Shown one piece after another: positions 9,508 to 18,088 of a stretch of 64,000 nt of DNA; positions within the stretch are counted from its first letter, which is position 1, and the number at the start of each line of letters is the position of its first letter. Under the pieces are notes generated by a model that was not told where the DNA came from, made no database searches, and saw only the letters and a list, made by a program, of their open reading frames with translations. Where the stretch lies: contig NZ_JAQOTJ010000004.1 of the NCBI RefSeq assembly GCF_028401955.1, positions 62,001 to 126,000 of the forward strand. The letters are read 5' to 3'. Source of the stretch: Bacillus sp. BP-3. GTDB taxonomy: Bacteria > Bacillota > Bacilli > Bacillales > Bacillaceae_G. Position numbers and translations under genes: made by a program.

Positions 9508-11334
9508 CTAATTCAATGTTGGCATTAATACTTTCGAAGCGTTATGTCTATTAGCCAGGTCTAATAATATGTTTCGTAATTCTTCTTTATCCAAATTAGA
9601 GTGTGTAGAGATAATCTTTTCGATTTCTTCTATATAAATATTAGTTTCTTTTCCTACATAAATTCTCGGATAAATTTGTTGTTCAATCATCTCATCATCT
9701 TTTAATAGCTCTTCAAAAAGTTTTTCTCCTGGTCTCATCCCGGTAAATTCTATTCCAATTTCTTCAACAGAATTTCCTGATAACTTAATTAAATTTTTTG
9801 CCAAATCAACAATCTTTACTGGTTCTCCCATATCTAATACGAAAATTTCTCCGCCCTTAGCTAATGCTCCCGCCTGTATAACTAGTCTTGATGCTTCTGG
9901 AATAGTCATAAAGTAACGAACCATATCTGGATGCGTAACTGTAACTGGTCCGCCTTTTTGAATTTGCTTCTTGAATAATGGAATTACACTCCCTCTACTT
10001 CCCAATACATTTCCAAAACGAACGGCAACAAACTTTGTTTGACTTATTTTATTTGTATATTGAACAATCATTTCAGCCAACCTTTTCGTTGCTCCCATAA
10101 CATTTGTTGGATTTACTGCTTTATCAGAAGAAATCATAACAAACGTCTCGACATCGTGCCAACTTGCTGCTTTTGCAACATTCATCGTTCCCATCAAGTT
10201 ATTTTTCACAGCTTCTTCTGGATTATATTCCATTAATGGGACATGTTTATGTGCAGCAGCATGATAGACAACATGTGGACGGTATTTATTCATCACTGAC
10301 ATCATTTTCTTACTATCTTGTATATCTGCAATTTCCGGAATAAATGTAATCTCCGTATTTCCATATAGCTCTCTCAGCTCCATTTCAATGGAGTAAATGC
10401 TATTTTCACCATGGCCTAATAAAACCAACTGCTTTGGATTAAATTTCGCCACTTGTCTACAAATCTCTGAACCAATTGAACCACCAGCACCAGTCACTAA
10501 AATGATTTTGTCAGTGATGTATTCAGAAATACTATTCATATCGAGTTCAATCGGACTACGTCCTAGCAAGTCTTCTACTTGAACATCTCGGAATTCATTA
10601 ACTGAAACTTTCCCTGTTACTAAATCTTCTAGCATAGGAAGGATTTGCGTCTTTGCCTTTGTTTTTGAGCACTCTTTAAAAATAGCGTTCAATCTTTTTT
10701 TTCTAAGCGAAGGAATCGCAATTATAATACTCTCAATATTAAGTTCTTGAACAACACGCTCAATTTGATTTACTCCCCCAATGACTGGAATTCCTAAAAT
10801 ATCAAGATTATGCTTCTTCACATTATCATCAATAAATGCAACAGGTAATAATTCTGTATCATTGTTCTGTAGCAATTGTCTTACAACCATTGTCCCAGCA
10901 GAACCAGCCCCAATAATTAAAGTTTTCTTTTTCGTATCATCATTTTTAAAATACGCATCCCGGAACATCCGCCAAGTAAAACGGGACCCCCCAATTAACA
11001 AAATATGTATCATCCAAGTTATAACAAGTAATCGAAAATAGACTTCGTGTATCACTACTTTTTGTACCAAAGCTGTAGTAACGACAGAGAGTGTAATAGC
11101 TTTAAAAATAATTAATAATTCCCCTATGCTTGCATATTCCCATGCCTTTTTATACAACTTATAAATAAAAGCAAAAAAATGATGACTAAAGAGTAATGTT
11201 ATAGAACTAATTACAGATGTTAATGTAATAACTCGAATACTACCATTTACAATAAAATAACTAAAATAAATCGCACTCAACACTATAAGTGAATCCATTA
11301 AAAGCAATAACGACAACCTTTGCCGGTACGTCAT
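9508..11334 (-). CDS. epsC: Nucleoside-diphosphate-sugar 4,6-dehydratase/epimerase, EpsC/CapD type
   Basis: 608 aa. Four N-terminal membrane segments (about residues 10-110), then a first Rossmann/CoA-binding-like domain (IIGAGSAGTMVVRQL), then the catalytic SDR domain beginning VTGAGGSIGSEICRQ. It has the YHAAAHKHVPLME motif and SSDKAVNPTNVMGATKR, where the usual SDR tyrosine is Met as in WbpM/PglF enzymes. This family converts UDP-GlcNAc to the 4-keto-6-deoxy sugar feeding surface polysaccharide. Ribosome site AAAGGTGG. Directly downstream of an EAR RNA and terminator, the arrangement expected for epsC. Confidence 0.92.
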   Translation of the reverse strand: MTYRQRLSLLLLMDSLIVLSAIYFSYFIVNGSIRVITLTSVISSITLLFSHHFFAFIYKLYKKAWEYASIGELLIIFKAITLSVVTTALVQKVVIHEVYFRLLVITWMIHILLIGGSRFTWRMFRDAYFKNDDTKKKTLIIGAGSAGTMVVRQLLQNNDTELLPVAFIDDNVKKHNLDILGIPVIGGVNQIERVVQELNIESIIIAIPSLRKKRLNAIFKECSKTKAKTQILPMLEDLVTGKVSVNEFRDVQVEDLLGRSPIELDMNSISEYITDKIILVTGAGGSIGSEICRQVAKFNPKQLVLLGHGENSIYSIEMELRELYGNTEITFIPEIADIQDSKKMMSVMNKYRPHVVYHAAAHKHVPLMEYNPEEAVKNNLMGTMNVAKAASWHDVETFVMISSDKAVNPTNVMGATKRLAEMIVQYTNKISQTKFVAVRFGNVLGSRGSVIPLFKKQIQKGGPVTVTHPDMVRYFMTIPEASRLVIQAGALAKGGEIFVLDMGEPVKIVDLAKNLIKLSGNSVEEIGIEFTGMRPGEKLFEELLKDDEMIEQQIYPRIYVGKETNIYIEEIEKIISTHSNLDKEELRNILLDLANRHNASKVLMPTLN

Positions 11335-11363
11335 AAATTTCCCACCTTTTTAATCATTACTTT

Positions 11364-11424
11364 AAAAAAATTAAAGCTTTTAACTATGAGATCTTTTCAA
11401 AAAACCCATAGTTAAAACCTTTAA
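11364..11424 (-). terminator. Strong intrinsic terminator upstream of epsC
   Basis: On the minus strand an 18-nt arm (11424-11407) pairs with a second arm (11388-11371) at 17 of 18 positions, with an 18-nt loop, and is followed by seven T (11370-11364). It lies after the EAR RNA and about 30 bp before epsC, so it would stop the operon unless overridden. This is the target expected for EAR-directed antitermination. Confidence 0.85.
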
Positions 11425-11426
11425 TA

Positions 11427-11545
11427 AAATTTGGGCATTTAACCCACCCTCACACCACACTCTTGACGACTAGCATCTAAGGTTTATCTCAACCCACAGT
11501 ATAGCCGAGTACCTCCATTGATATCGGTAAGGAGACATCACCATA
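11427..11545 (-). ncRNA. EAR element (epsC RNA motif), eps operon antitermination RNA
   Basis: The minus strand holds a compact structured RNA between epsB and epsC, where EAR elements sit. Visible structure: CUCC (11534-11531) pairs with GGAG (11516-11513); the loop CCGA (11527-11524) can form a pseudoknot with UCGG (11508-11505); then a GGUU-GAGAUA-AACC hairpin (about 11485); then a GGG-UUAAAU-CCC hairpin near 11440-11428. The G-rich GAGGGUGGG near the end also looks like the motif. EAR is known to promote processive antitermination in eps operons. Identification is from position, structure and remembered consensus; a covariance search would settle it. Confidence 0.85.
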
Positions 11546-11783
11546 TTTAATCTTTCATTAAGAATCTTTTCGTACTTTATAAAGAACGAGTTAGCTTGAA
11601 ATCTTATTATCTCGTTAAATAAATAATCTTTATATTTACAGAATACTCCTATATATTAGTTGAAATTCATTTTTACACTTCTCAATTGAGCAACTAATTA
11701 TCATTCGAATTTCCTTTATAAGATACTGTATTTTATAGAATTTGCCGATGAATGACTTGTAAAAGGTATTTCATTCAACTTAT

Positions 11784-11935
11784 ATAAATTCATTTTGAAA
11801 TTTCAATATACAAGTTTCTACTATGCAAAAAAGTGACCTGCACTTGCTTTTCTCTCTAATTTCCACTAGGTTGTAGTAGAAAAAAGTCCCAACCGCTTCA
11901 ATGCATGGCCAGATACTCTCCTCTACCTAAAAAAG
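11784..11935. repeat. Dispersed repeat, copy 1 (bcr-like)
   Basis: Intergenic segment between the EAR and epsB. Its left ~65 bp (ATAAATTCATTTT... CTACTATGCA ... CTGCACT) resembles 13635-13702, and its right end (GGCCAGATACTCTC followed by an A-run) resembles 53330-53358. This looks like a B. cereus-group intergenic repeat of the bcr kind; the exact class is not established. The rest of 11546-11983 holds no gene that I can see. Confidence 0.5.
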
Positions 11936-11983
11936 AATGATTTTTTGTCTTTTTAATTCATATCTATATATATATAAAACTTA

Positions 11984-12643
11984 TTACTTATTGTTTAATA
12001 TAGCTCCTACTAATTTCCCTTTTGTAAAACTTAGTAATCTTTTAGCTTCAATCGCATCCTCATTCATAGTACGGCTATAGTTTACTACTAATAGTGTCCC
12101 GTCACATTGATCAGCTAAAATACTTGTATCTGCTACCTCTAAAATCGGAGGAGAGTCAATTAATATGATGTCATACTGATCGATAACTTTTTGAATTAAA
12201 TTCTCCATTACCACCGAACCAAGCAAATCAGCAGGATTAAGTGGAACTGGACCACTTGTTAATACATGTAGTCTTCCAATTCCCGTTTTCTTTACAGCCC
12301 CCTCCATTACTTTTTCCCCACTCAAAACACTTGTTAACCCAATTGTATTTTCAAGCTGGAATATTTCATGAATTGTTGGCTTTCGTAAATCAGCATCAAT
12401 CACTAATACTTTTTCACCTTGTTGAGCTATGGAAACAGCCAAATTCGCTGCAATAGTTGATTTTCCTTCCCCAAATCTTGGAGAGGTAATAACTATGGTT
12501 TTATCTTTACCATTGATAGATGAAAACTGAAGATTAGTACGAATTGTACGATATTCTTCAGCGATCTTGGAATTTGGCATAGTATGAGTAACTAGGCTTT
12601 CATCCTTTCTTTCGTCTCTTTTTCTTCTGTTTTTGAAAACCAC
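11984..12643 (-). CDS. epsB: Bacterial tyrosine kinase EpsB/CapB (CpsD family), no C-terminal Tyr cluster
   Basis: 219 aa BY-kinase that partners EpsA to control chain length and export. Walker A is SPRFGEGKSTIAANLA, Walker A' VLVIDADLRKP, Walker B ILIDSPP. Start GTG with GGGGGG about 7 bp upstream, overlapping epsA by 52 bp. The protein stops at GAILNNK: the usual C-terminal tyrosine cluster that is autophosphorylated is absent. The following sequence has in-frame TAA immediately, so no obvious frameshifted tail is seen. It may be a natural short form or a truncation. Confidence 0.9.
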   Translation of the reverse strand: MVFKNRRKRDERKDESLVTHTMPNSKIAEEYRTIRTNLQFSSINGKDKTIVITSPRFGEGKSTIAANLAVSIAQQGEKVLVIDADLRKPTIHEIFQLENTIGLTSVLSGEKVMEGAVKKTGIGRLHVLTSGPVPLNPADLLGSVVMENLIQKVIDQYDIILIDSPPILEVADTSILADQCDGTLLVVNYSRTMNEDAIEAKRLLSFTKGKLVGAILNNK

Positions 12644-13332
12644 TTGCCTACCCCCCCTAGTGATATAAATTTCTTTTCACTGTATTTATCTATCATACTT
12701 CTCTCATTCATTTTAGAAATGCTTCCTAAAGTAGGAATATCTAATAATTTTTCAATAGCTCGTTCTGACTTAATCGTATCGTCCAAGGAATCTAATAAGA
12801 AAACAAGACCAATACTTAATACCAGACCAACAACGAAGGCAGTCATTATCGTTTTGCTATGATTTATATTTATTGGTACAGAGTATTTATTTTTTGCTGC
12901 CTCTGTTAAAATGCTAATATTATTAAAACCTAATATTCTTGCAGCCTCTTTCTTATAAACAGCTGCTGTAACATTTGCAATTTTAGCAGCCATTACTGGA
13001 TCCGGATCAGCCACATTAATCTTCATAACTTGCGAACCTTGTACATTTTCAGTGCTTATTTGTCCACTTAACGCACTTGCTGGCCTATTAATATTCAATT
13101 CTGCAGCAACTTTCTCCATCACAACAGGTTCATTTACTAATACTTTAAGTGTACTCATAGATTCATTATTTGCTTGAATAAGTATTCTAGCAGAAGATGT
13201 GTATACTGGAGTTTTTAAGAAGATACTATTAATTGCTCCCACTAACATAATCATTAGTGTAACTACAATAATTACCCATTTCCGTCTTCTTATCACAGCA
13301 AATAAATTTTTAAGATTTATTTCCTTTTCCAT
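12592..13332 (-). CDS. epsA: EpsA/CapA (Wzz-like) chain-length determinant, kinase modulator
   Basis: 246 aa. Two membrane segments flank an extracytoplasmic domain: VIIVVTLMIMLVGAINSIFL (about 18-37) and TAFVVGLVLSIGLVFLLDS (about 166-184). The cytosolic C-terminus (IEKLLDIPTLGSIS) is the part that activates the partner BY-kinase. First gene of the operon; ATG with AGGGGG upstream. Overlaps epsB by 52 bp, so the pair is co-translated. Confidence 0.9.
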   Translation of the reverse strand: MEKEINLKNLFAVIRRRKWVIIVVTLMIMLVGAINSIFLKTPVYTSSARILIQANNESMSTLKVLVNEPVVMEKVAAELNINRPASALSGQISTENVQGSQVMKINVADPDPVMAAKIANVTAAVYKKEAARILGFNNISILTEAAKNKYSVPININHSKTIMTAFVVGLVLSIGLVFLLDSLDDTIKSERAIEKLLDIPTLGSISKMNERSMIDKYSEKKFISLGGVGKWFSKTEEKETKERMKA

Positions 13333-13396
13333 GGTTTCCCCCTACATTTTTTATAAATGAATTTGACCTTTTAAACCAAACTCATTCATAAATCAT

Positions 13397-13424
13397 TTTT
13401 ATGCACAATTTATTATGCATAAAA
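13397..13424. promoter_or_regulatory. Inverted repeat upstream of epsA
   Basis: Perfect 9-bp arms, TTTTATGCA (13397-13405) and TGCATAAAA (13416-13424), separated by 10 bp, about 65 bp upstream of the epsA start. A shorter palindrome (GTTCT-N6-AGAAC) lies near 13472. They are candidate operators for the eps promoter; no regulator is identified. Confidence 0.35.
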
Positions 13425-13634
13425 CCACCACTTTAATATAACAAAAGTGTTCTATTTAAAATAAATTTTAGTTCTTTATACAGAACAAGTCAACATAAAT
13501 ATTCTATATAGACTTCTTCCTCTTATACAGATTCTTTTTCTTTTCCATTACTATTCAATGTTATTGTTCTGAAATTAATAAAATCTCTTTTCATAAGTAA
13601 TTCTTCTACGAAATCTCCAAATAACCCTCTATCA

Positions 13635-13702
13635 TAAATTCATTTTAATTTTCCGACATATAGATTACTGCTATGCAGAAAAAAGGAATCTGCACTCCCT
13701 TC
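13635..13702. repeat. Dispersed repeat, copy 2
   Basis: Shares ATAAATTCATTTT, then CTGCTATGCAGAAAA and TCTGCACT, with copy 1 at 11784-11850, roughly three quarters identical by eye. Only the left part of the repeat is recognisable here. Confidence 0.45.
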
Positions 13703-13881
13703 CCCCATTCAAGACCTAATCCCTTTACGTCATTAGAGTAGCCGTCAACCACACCAAATAAGCGGTACACGTAAATTAAGAAACGTTCTTTCAAATCCTG
13801 CGCCATAATCTCGTTAACTTTCTCATTATTAAATTATAATTTTTCTAAACAAATTATTTTATCTATTCCAAAAGTAACCAT
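13690..13881 (-). pseudogene. Broken small coding remnant, unidentified
   Basis: On the minus strand an ATG at 13881 with GGGGAT upstream opens MVTFGIDKIICLEKL and stops; a shift of frame continues as NEKVNEIMAQDLKERF and IYVYRLFGVVDG. The residue make-up is protein-like across the frameshift, so this looks like a decayed gene. I do not recognise the family. Confidence 0.35.
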
Positions 13882-13888
13882 TTATAAA

Positions 13889-14088
13889 TCCCCTTTATAT
13901 ACTTATATTTGGACGTATTTGCCAATATTACTTTTCAAAAGTTTATTTTACATTTACTTAGTCAAGTTCGCCAACACTTGACGGATCACCCTAAGAAGTC
14001 CTGTATACCCAGGAACTTCTTTTTTAACTTAATTTACAAAAATTATACCCCCTCAAAGTACATTACATTTTAAAAGTGTTTTATCCAT
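13889..14088. repeat. ~200-bp direct repeat, copy A
   Basis: Aligns with 15938-16139 at about 80% by eye. Both copies contain a conserved inverted repeat GTCAAGT-N8-ACTTGAC and a plus-strand terminator hairpin (13993-14025 here). After the repeat, copy B runs straight into the duplicated glnA end, while copy A runs into a sequence only faintly like it. Between here and the next gene (14089-14475) an open stretch without a start codon (to about 14250) is seen, otherwise nothing. Confidence 0.6.
13993..14025 (+). terminator. Terminator inside repeat copy A
   Basis: AAGAAGT and ACTTCTT arms with an inner CCTG/CAGG stem, followed by a T-run. No plus-strand gene upstream is intact, so it is likely a leftover of a lost gene. 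Confidence 0.55.
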
Positions 14089-14475
14089 AAAAGAGCTCCG
14101 AATATACATTAAGGACTTAAAAAGATTGAAGATAGAAAATAGAAGTAGAATAGTAGATACGTTAAAGGGGACTTATCTACCAAAGGTAGTATGCCATTTA
14201 CTCCACAATTTAGATGGTTTATGTTTTCAATTAATAAGGAAAAAATACGTAATTTAGATTCACTAAAATGAAATATGAATAATGTTTTGACTCAAAAATT
14301 TTCCCTAATTTTTTGTGGCTATTTTTTTATTCAATTATATTCTTTATAAATGCACATTTACACTATAAAAAACTACATTTGTGCGTTTTTTTCTTTATAC
14401 ACAAATCCTTCATCACAATATATCTATTTATATGTTATACTAAATGACGCATTTACTTCAAGGGAGGATAACATA

Positions 14476-15021
14476 GTGAAAAAGTTTTTTAAATTTGGGT
14501 GTTTTGTTCTGATTGGAATATTTGTAATCATTGTTATCACAGCAATTATAGGTAGATCTAATGATAATCCAAAAGAGAAAACATCTACCGAATCAAAACA
14601 AACAACTACAAAAGAAACTGCTGCAAAAGAAACAGCTAAAACAGTTAGCTGGAACGATAAAATTAAAGAAGTTGCTTCAAGTGATAAAAACGCAACTGAA
14701 AAATCCGATGAAATTAGTAAATATGCACATGATTATAAACCGACAGACGATCAAGTTGAAAAATTCTTTAATGATATTATTAAAGAATATAAAGATAAAA
14801 ATTATATTAAAGACATATCTAATCATGAGTACATGCTTACAAATATTTTCAAATCTCAAGTGGTTGAGAAAAATGCACAAGAAAAAGTAATGCAGGATTT
14901 TGCATTCGACTTCTTGCAAAACTCAAAATATAACTATCGTGGTGTTGAAAAACCAACAAGTGCAGCAACTTTAGCAAATGAAAGACAAATGGATAAATCA
15001 TTAAATAAAATGCGTAAATAA
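14476..15021 (+). CDS. Membrane-anchored hypothetical protein
   Basis: 181 aa from a GTG with GGGAGG eight bases upstream; an ATG at 14350 in frame has no ribosome site. One N-terminal membrane segment (CFVLIGIFVIIVITAIIG, about residues 8-25), a Thr/Lys/Glu-rich linker, then a helical charged domain (DKIKEVASSDKNATEK to the C-terminus) predicted outside the cell. Followed by a terminator. Similar in design to the small lipoproteins of the neighbouring element. I do not recognise a family and infer no function. Confidence 0.7.
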   Translation: MKKFFKFGCFVLIGIFVIIVITAIIGRSNDNPKEKTSTESKQTTTKETAAKETAKTVSWNDKIKEVASSDKNATEKSDEISKYAHDYKPTDDQVEKFFNDIIKEYKDKNYIKDISNHEYMLTNIFKSQVVEKNAQEKVMQDFAFDFLQNSKYNYRGVEKPTSAATLANERQMDKSLNKMRK

Positions 15022-15025
15022 AAGC

Positions 15026-15056
15026 AAAAGCTCTTCTCACATGAGAGGGCTTTTTC
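15026..15056 (+). terminator. Terminator of the membrane-anchored protein gene
   Basis: AAAAGCTCTTCTC-ACAT-GAGAGGGCTTTTT hairpin with T-tail, five bases after the stop codon. Confidence 0.75.
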
Positions 15057-15393
15057 CTTTGTTCATTAAGTCTCGCGGAAAATTATCTTCTAAGTATCTA
15101 AACCGACAAATACACTTCCACAAAAACTTTAATACCTATCAATGCCGTGCAAATTCCTAGAATAACTAGTTTTTCACTTCTTCTCACCTTTCCGCCTAAA
15201 ATCTACTATAAATAGATTAATACCCATTAATCTATATTGAAAAAAACAATATCAGATTACCGATATGCAAAATAACATAATATACAACCTTAATATTATG
15301 TTATTATTATATAGTAATGTTTTTATCTACTTTTGTATTTGTAATGTCATAACAAATGTTTGATTAGAAAGCCGTTATCTTTTCAAACAGCAA
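15057..15393. other. AT-rich intergenic stretch, nothing identified
   Basis: No supportable gene, RNA or repeat seen in these ~340 bp; very AT-rich with scattered stops in all frames. Confidence 0.5.
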
Positions 15394-15439
15394 CAAAAAG
15401 CCCTAATGCCCTATTAAATCGAGTATCAGGGCTTTTTGT
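15394..15439 (-). terminator. Terminator of the SH3 endolysin remnant
   Basis: ACAAAAAGCCCT and AGGGCTTTTTGT arms (12 bp) flanking a 22-nt loop, with T-rich flanks on both strands. Placed just after the stop of the minus-strand SH3 remnant. Confidence 0.65.
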
Positions 15440-15451
15440 TAGTTATCTAAA

Positions 15452-15827
15452 CTAACTTACATATGACTCATCGAAATACATCCAACCTTCAACGTATTGA
15501 CCAGTGATATAAATCCAATTAGCATAACGATAATGAACGTCATAAGCAGAGCATTTTGTAATTATATTGATAACAACTTCACCTATACTTTCTCCTTTTT
15601 CTAAGGTTAATGTCAATACCATTTACCCAAACTACACCCGTAGATTTACCATCTTTGTTGATTTTACAAACATCGGCACGTAACCAATTGTTTTTCTCGA
15701 TTTTGTACCAAAGGTGAGATCCGTCATAGTGACAATCTCGGTAAACATGACCCGAACCCCTATGCATTTGAAGTATAACTTTTGTATTAGTAGATGGACC
15801 CTTACGAACATCTGCAACTTTCAGCCG
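15452..15827 (-). pseudogene. Endolysin SH3 cell-wall-binding domain, frameshifted remnant
   Basis: Translates as ADVRKGPSTNTKVILQM... WLRADVCKINKDGKSTG... GIDINLRK, then after an extra A in an A-run near 15595 continues in another frame as ITKCSAYDVHYRYANWIYI... VEGWMYFDESYVS. It matches the C-terminal bacterial SH3 tandem of the phage lysin at 22533 closely. The catalytic domain is missing and the reading frame starts after a stop. A dead piece of a prophage lysis gene. Confidence 0.8.
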
Positions 15828-15937
15828 TTAGTAATACTTCCAAGATTATTATTTTGCCAATCATTAGATAAACAACATCCTGATTTCCTTCTGCAAACAA
15901 CAATTTTAATAAAATTCAAATTGTGTAAAACCTAAGC

Positions 15938-16139
15938 TCCCCTTATTTACTTATATTTGGGTACATTTACCAATATTATTCCTCAAAAATTTATGTTAAA
16001 TTTACTTAGTCAAGTACGCCATTACTTGACAGATTACCCTAAGAAGTCCCGTATACCCCGGGGCTTCTTTTTTTGACTTAATCTACAAAATATTATATTC
16101 CCTTCATAGTGCATTACAATTAAAAAGTGTTTTATCCAC
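15938..16139. repeat. ~200-bp direct repeat, copy B, abutting the left glnA duplicate
   Basis: Second copy of the 13889-14088 repeat, with the same inverted repeat (GTCAAGT-N8-ACTTGAC near 16010) and a terminator hairpin at 16041-16074. It ends exactly where the duplicated glnA end begins, so it is probably element- or junction-derived sequence. Confidence 0.6.
16041..16074 (+). terminator. Terminator inside repeat copy B
   Basis: AAGAAGTCCCG and CGGGGCTTCTT arms with a short loop, followed by seven T. Confidence 0.6.
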
Positions 16140-16140
16140 A

Positions 16141-16237
16141 AAAAAAGCCCCCGATACCAGTAGTATCAAGGCCTCTTACTCTTAATAAAGAGTCATATAT
16201 TGATCGCGTTCCCATTGGTGAACTTGCGTACGGAACA
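16141..16237. other. Left attachment-site-like repeat: duplicated glnA 3' end
   Basis: About 97 bp nearly identical (roughly four differences) to 23323-23418. It contains the last ~18 codons of glnA in the minus sense, its stop codon and the glnA terminator hairpin. Identity stops abruptly at 16237. This is the pattern left by site-specific integration into the 3' end of a gene. Confidence 0.8.
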
Positions 16238-16560
16238 GACTCTAAGCCATAAATATAAATCAATATACATATAAAGTATTGATTTATCACCGCTCCGAAA
16301 ATTAGATACCTCAAAACGAGTCGAAATACACTAAGAGAAACCGGGCATCTTCGAGCAATTACCGGGCTTTTTTTCAAATAAAAATAAAAGAGCACGGTGT
16401 GTATATATCGTGCGCCAACACTTTATATACCGTCCGCCTATTCACGATAGGCAAACACCTGCTGTACTCTTACGCACTATTTTACAGTACGTAGAGGCTC
16501 CTAGCAACGGTTTGCTTACATTCTGTGTTGATTTTTGATTTATACAAAGGGGCCAATATA
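16238..16560. other. Gap after the left att repeat
   Basis: No gene supported. A CCGGGC(A) word occurs twice (near 16350 and 16367) and again near the right att repeat (23263 and 23275); such words could be integrase arm sites, but this is speculative. Confidence 0.3.
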
Positions 16561-17355
16561 ATGAAGAAACGCATCGATATTATAGCAAGTGAAGAATCCT
16601 TCCACAATCTTTCTACATTCAAAGAAATCGAAGAACTAAACAATACTATTCGTGCATATAGAGACATTATCCGTATGTCTGTTAAACGTTCCGATGTACA
16701 ATCTAGACTCATTACATTACTTGAAATTTTAAAACGCCACAGCTGCAAGTATGTAGGTGTTAGTTTCCTATGCAAGAATTCGATTGCAGACAAGTTAGAC
16801 GTATCTTATAAAACTGTACAACGTTTAATGAAGAAACTCGTTGACCTAGGCATTATCAAGCAAACCGAAATGAAACGTAAATCTGATATGCTGCAAACAG
16901 CAAACGATATTGTAATTCAACCTATTGTAGAAGAAGTGTCCGACCATTAAAACAAAACCTGCTTCCTTAAAACAAAATATAAAAGATATAAACATACATA
17001 ATAGTAATGAGGATAGCAATACTCCTGAAGAGAATATTAAATAAGCTGATTTTGTGCCTCATTGGGTACCAGAACGTTTTGTTTCTTTAACTAATTCTTT
17101 TATCATGAATCAAAAACAATACAAGAACTGTAGAAGGTTGTAAGATAGTGTAATAGAGTTGTTAACTATACAACAGGTGCTACAGCATTTAGCAAAGACC
17201 AGGAGCTTGCAATCAGCTTACAAGCTATTAAAGAGTTTGTTATGAAAGTGAAAGCTAGGGTAAAGATGAAGAATGGTATGTTCGCATATTTCAACGGTAT
17301 TGTAAATAATTTAATGGACAAGTTCTATTTTGATAAAGAATTTATGAGAGCATAA
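16561..17355 (+). pseudogene. Phage/plasmid HTH replication-type protein, multiply broken
   Basis: The intact 129-aa 5' part starts at an ATG with AAAGGGG upstream and contains a winged-helix-like motif (SIADKLDVSYKTVQRLMKKL). After its stop, readable sequence continues in other frames: ADFVPHWVPERFVSLTNSF, then VVNYTTGATAFSKDQELA and AYFNGIVNNLMDKFYF to TAA at 17355. At least one frameshift and two in-frame stops separate these parts. This resembles the ~260-300 aa helix-turn-helix proteins of Bacillus phages. The 5' part could still be translated. Confidence 0.75.
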
Positions 17356-17477
17356 AAACCAAAATGCTAAACATTTAGAATTCAAAAAGTAAGAGGGAAA
17401 TTCATATTATTTATTTAATTTACATCATGGTACAATATGCAAATTAATTACAATACTTTCTAAAAGGAGAATGCATA

Positions 17478-18032
17478 ATGAAAGCAACGAAACTCGTATC
17501 ATTAGCAATACCTATTCTATTATTAGTAGGTTGTGGGGTAGGTGATAAAGATTCTATCCCTAAGACTGAGGAAACTAGTAAAGCAATTTCGAAAACAGTA
17601 ATATCTGAAAAACAGTATCCATATTATATTTGTGAGCAATTGGTAGAGTTTCAATTCAAGAAGGATGAAATATTGTTAAAACTAGGAGAAGCATCAAAAG
17701 ATACTAAGAAATATAAAGATGTATTTAAAACAGCAAACGATATAGATGAAGCCTTAGACCGTATGGAGAACATAATAGTACCTGATAAATACAAAGACAT
17801 TCATAAACTCGTACAAGAAGGGATAACAGATGCAAGAAAAGGAACAAAGTTAATAAAAGACGCTGATAAAGACGATGGACTGAAGATTCAAGAGGCTGTA
17901 TTAAAAAGTTCTCCACATATGTCAGGTGTAGATGGAGAACAGTGGAGAGAAGCAATTTATAAGTTAAATCAGGAAACCAAAGATGCCTACGCCAAAGCAC
18001 TTGATAAGAAAATGGAAAAACATACAAAATAA
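17478..18032 (+). CDS. Small lipoprotein, unknown function
   Basis: 184 aa with a clear lipoprotein signal: KATKLVSLAIPILLLVGC, lipobox LLVGC, Cys at residue 18. The mature part is helical and charged with repeated Lys/Asp/Glu. AAAGGAG ribosome site. It heads a set of at least three related lipoprotein genes or fragments in this element (18089, 21994, 22238) with the same KA-KLV-LA-PI-LL-GG signal. Function unknown; surface exposure after lipid anchoring is the only safe inference. Confidence 0.8.
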   Translation: MKATKLVSLAIPILLLVGCGVGDKDSIPKTEETSKAISKTVISEKQYPYYICEQLVEFQFKKDEILLKLGEASKDTKKYKDVFKTANDIDEALDRMENIIVPDKYKDIHKLVQEGITDARKGTKLIKDADKDDGLKIQEAVLKSSPHMSGVDGEQWREAIYKLNQETKDAYAKALDKKMEKHTK

Positions 18033-18088
18033 TAGAGTAACTTGTAATTATACATACAATCATTCAACTAATAAGGGGTAATAGAAAT

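Noticed and set aside
14350-14475. Extended N-terminus of the membrane-anchored protein from ATG 14350
   Set aside because: No ribosome site; the GTG at 14476 has GGGAGG at ideal spacing and starts just before the membrane helix.
16340-16380. CCGGGC words near 16350 as a terminator
   Set aside because: The two copies are direct, not inverted, so no hairpin forms; kept only as possible arm-site words.
16132-16395. 87-aa minus-strand ORF over the left att repeat
   Set aside because: Its sequence is an out-of-frame reading of duplicated glnA end and flanking DNA.
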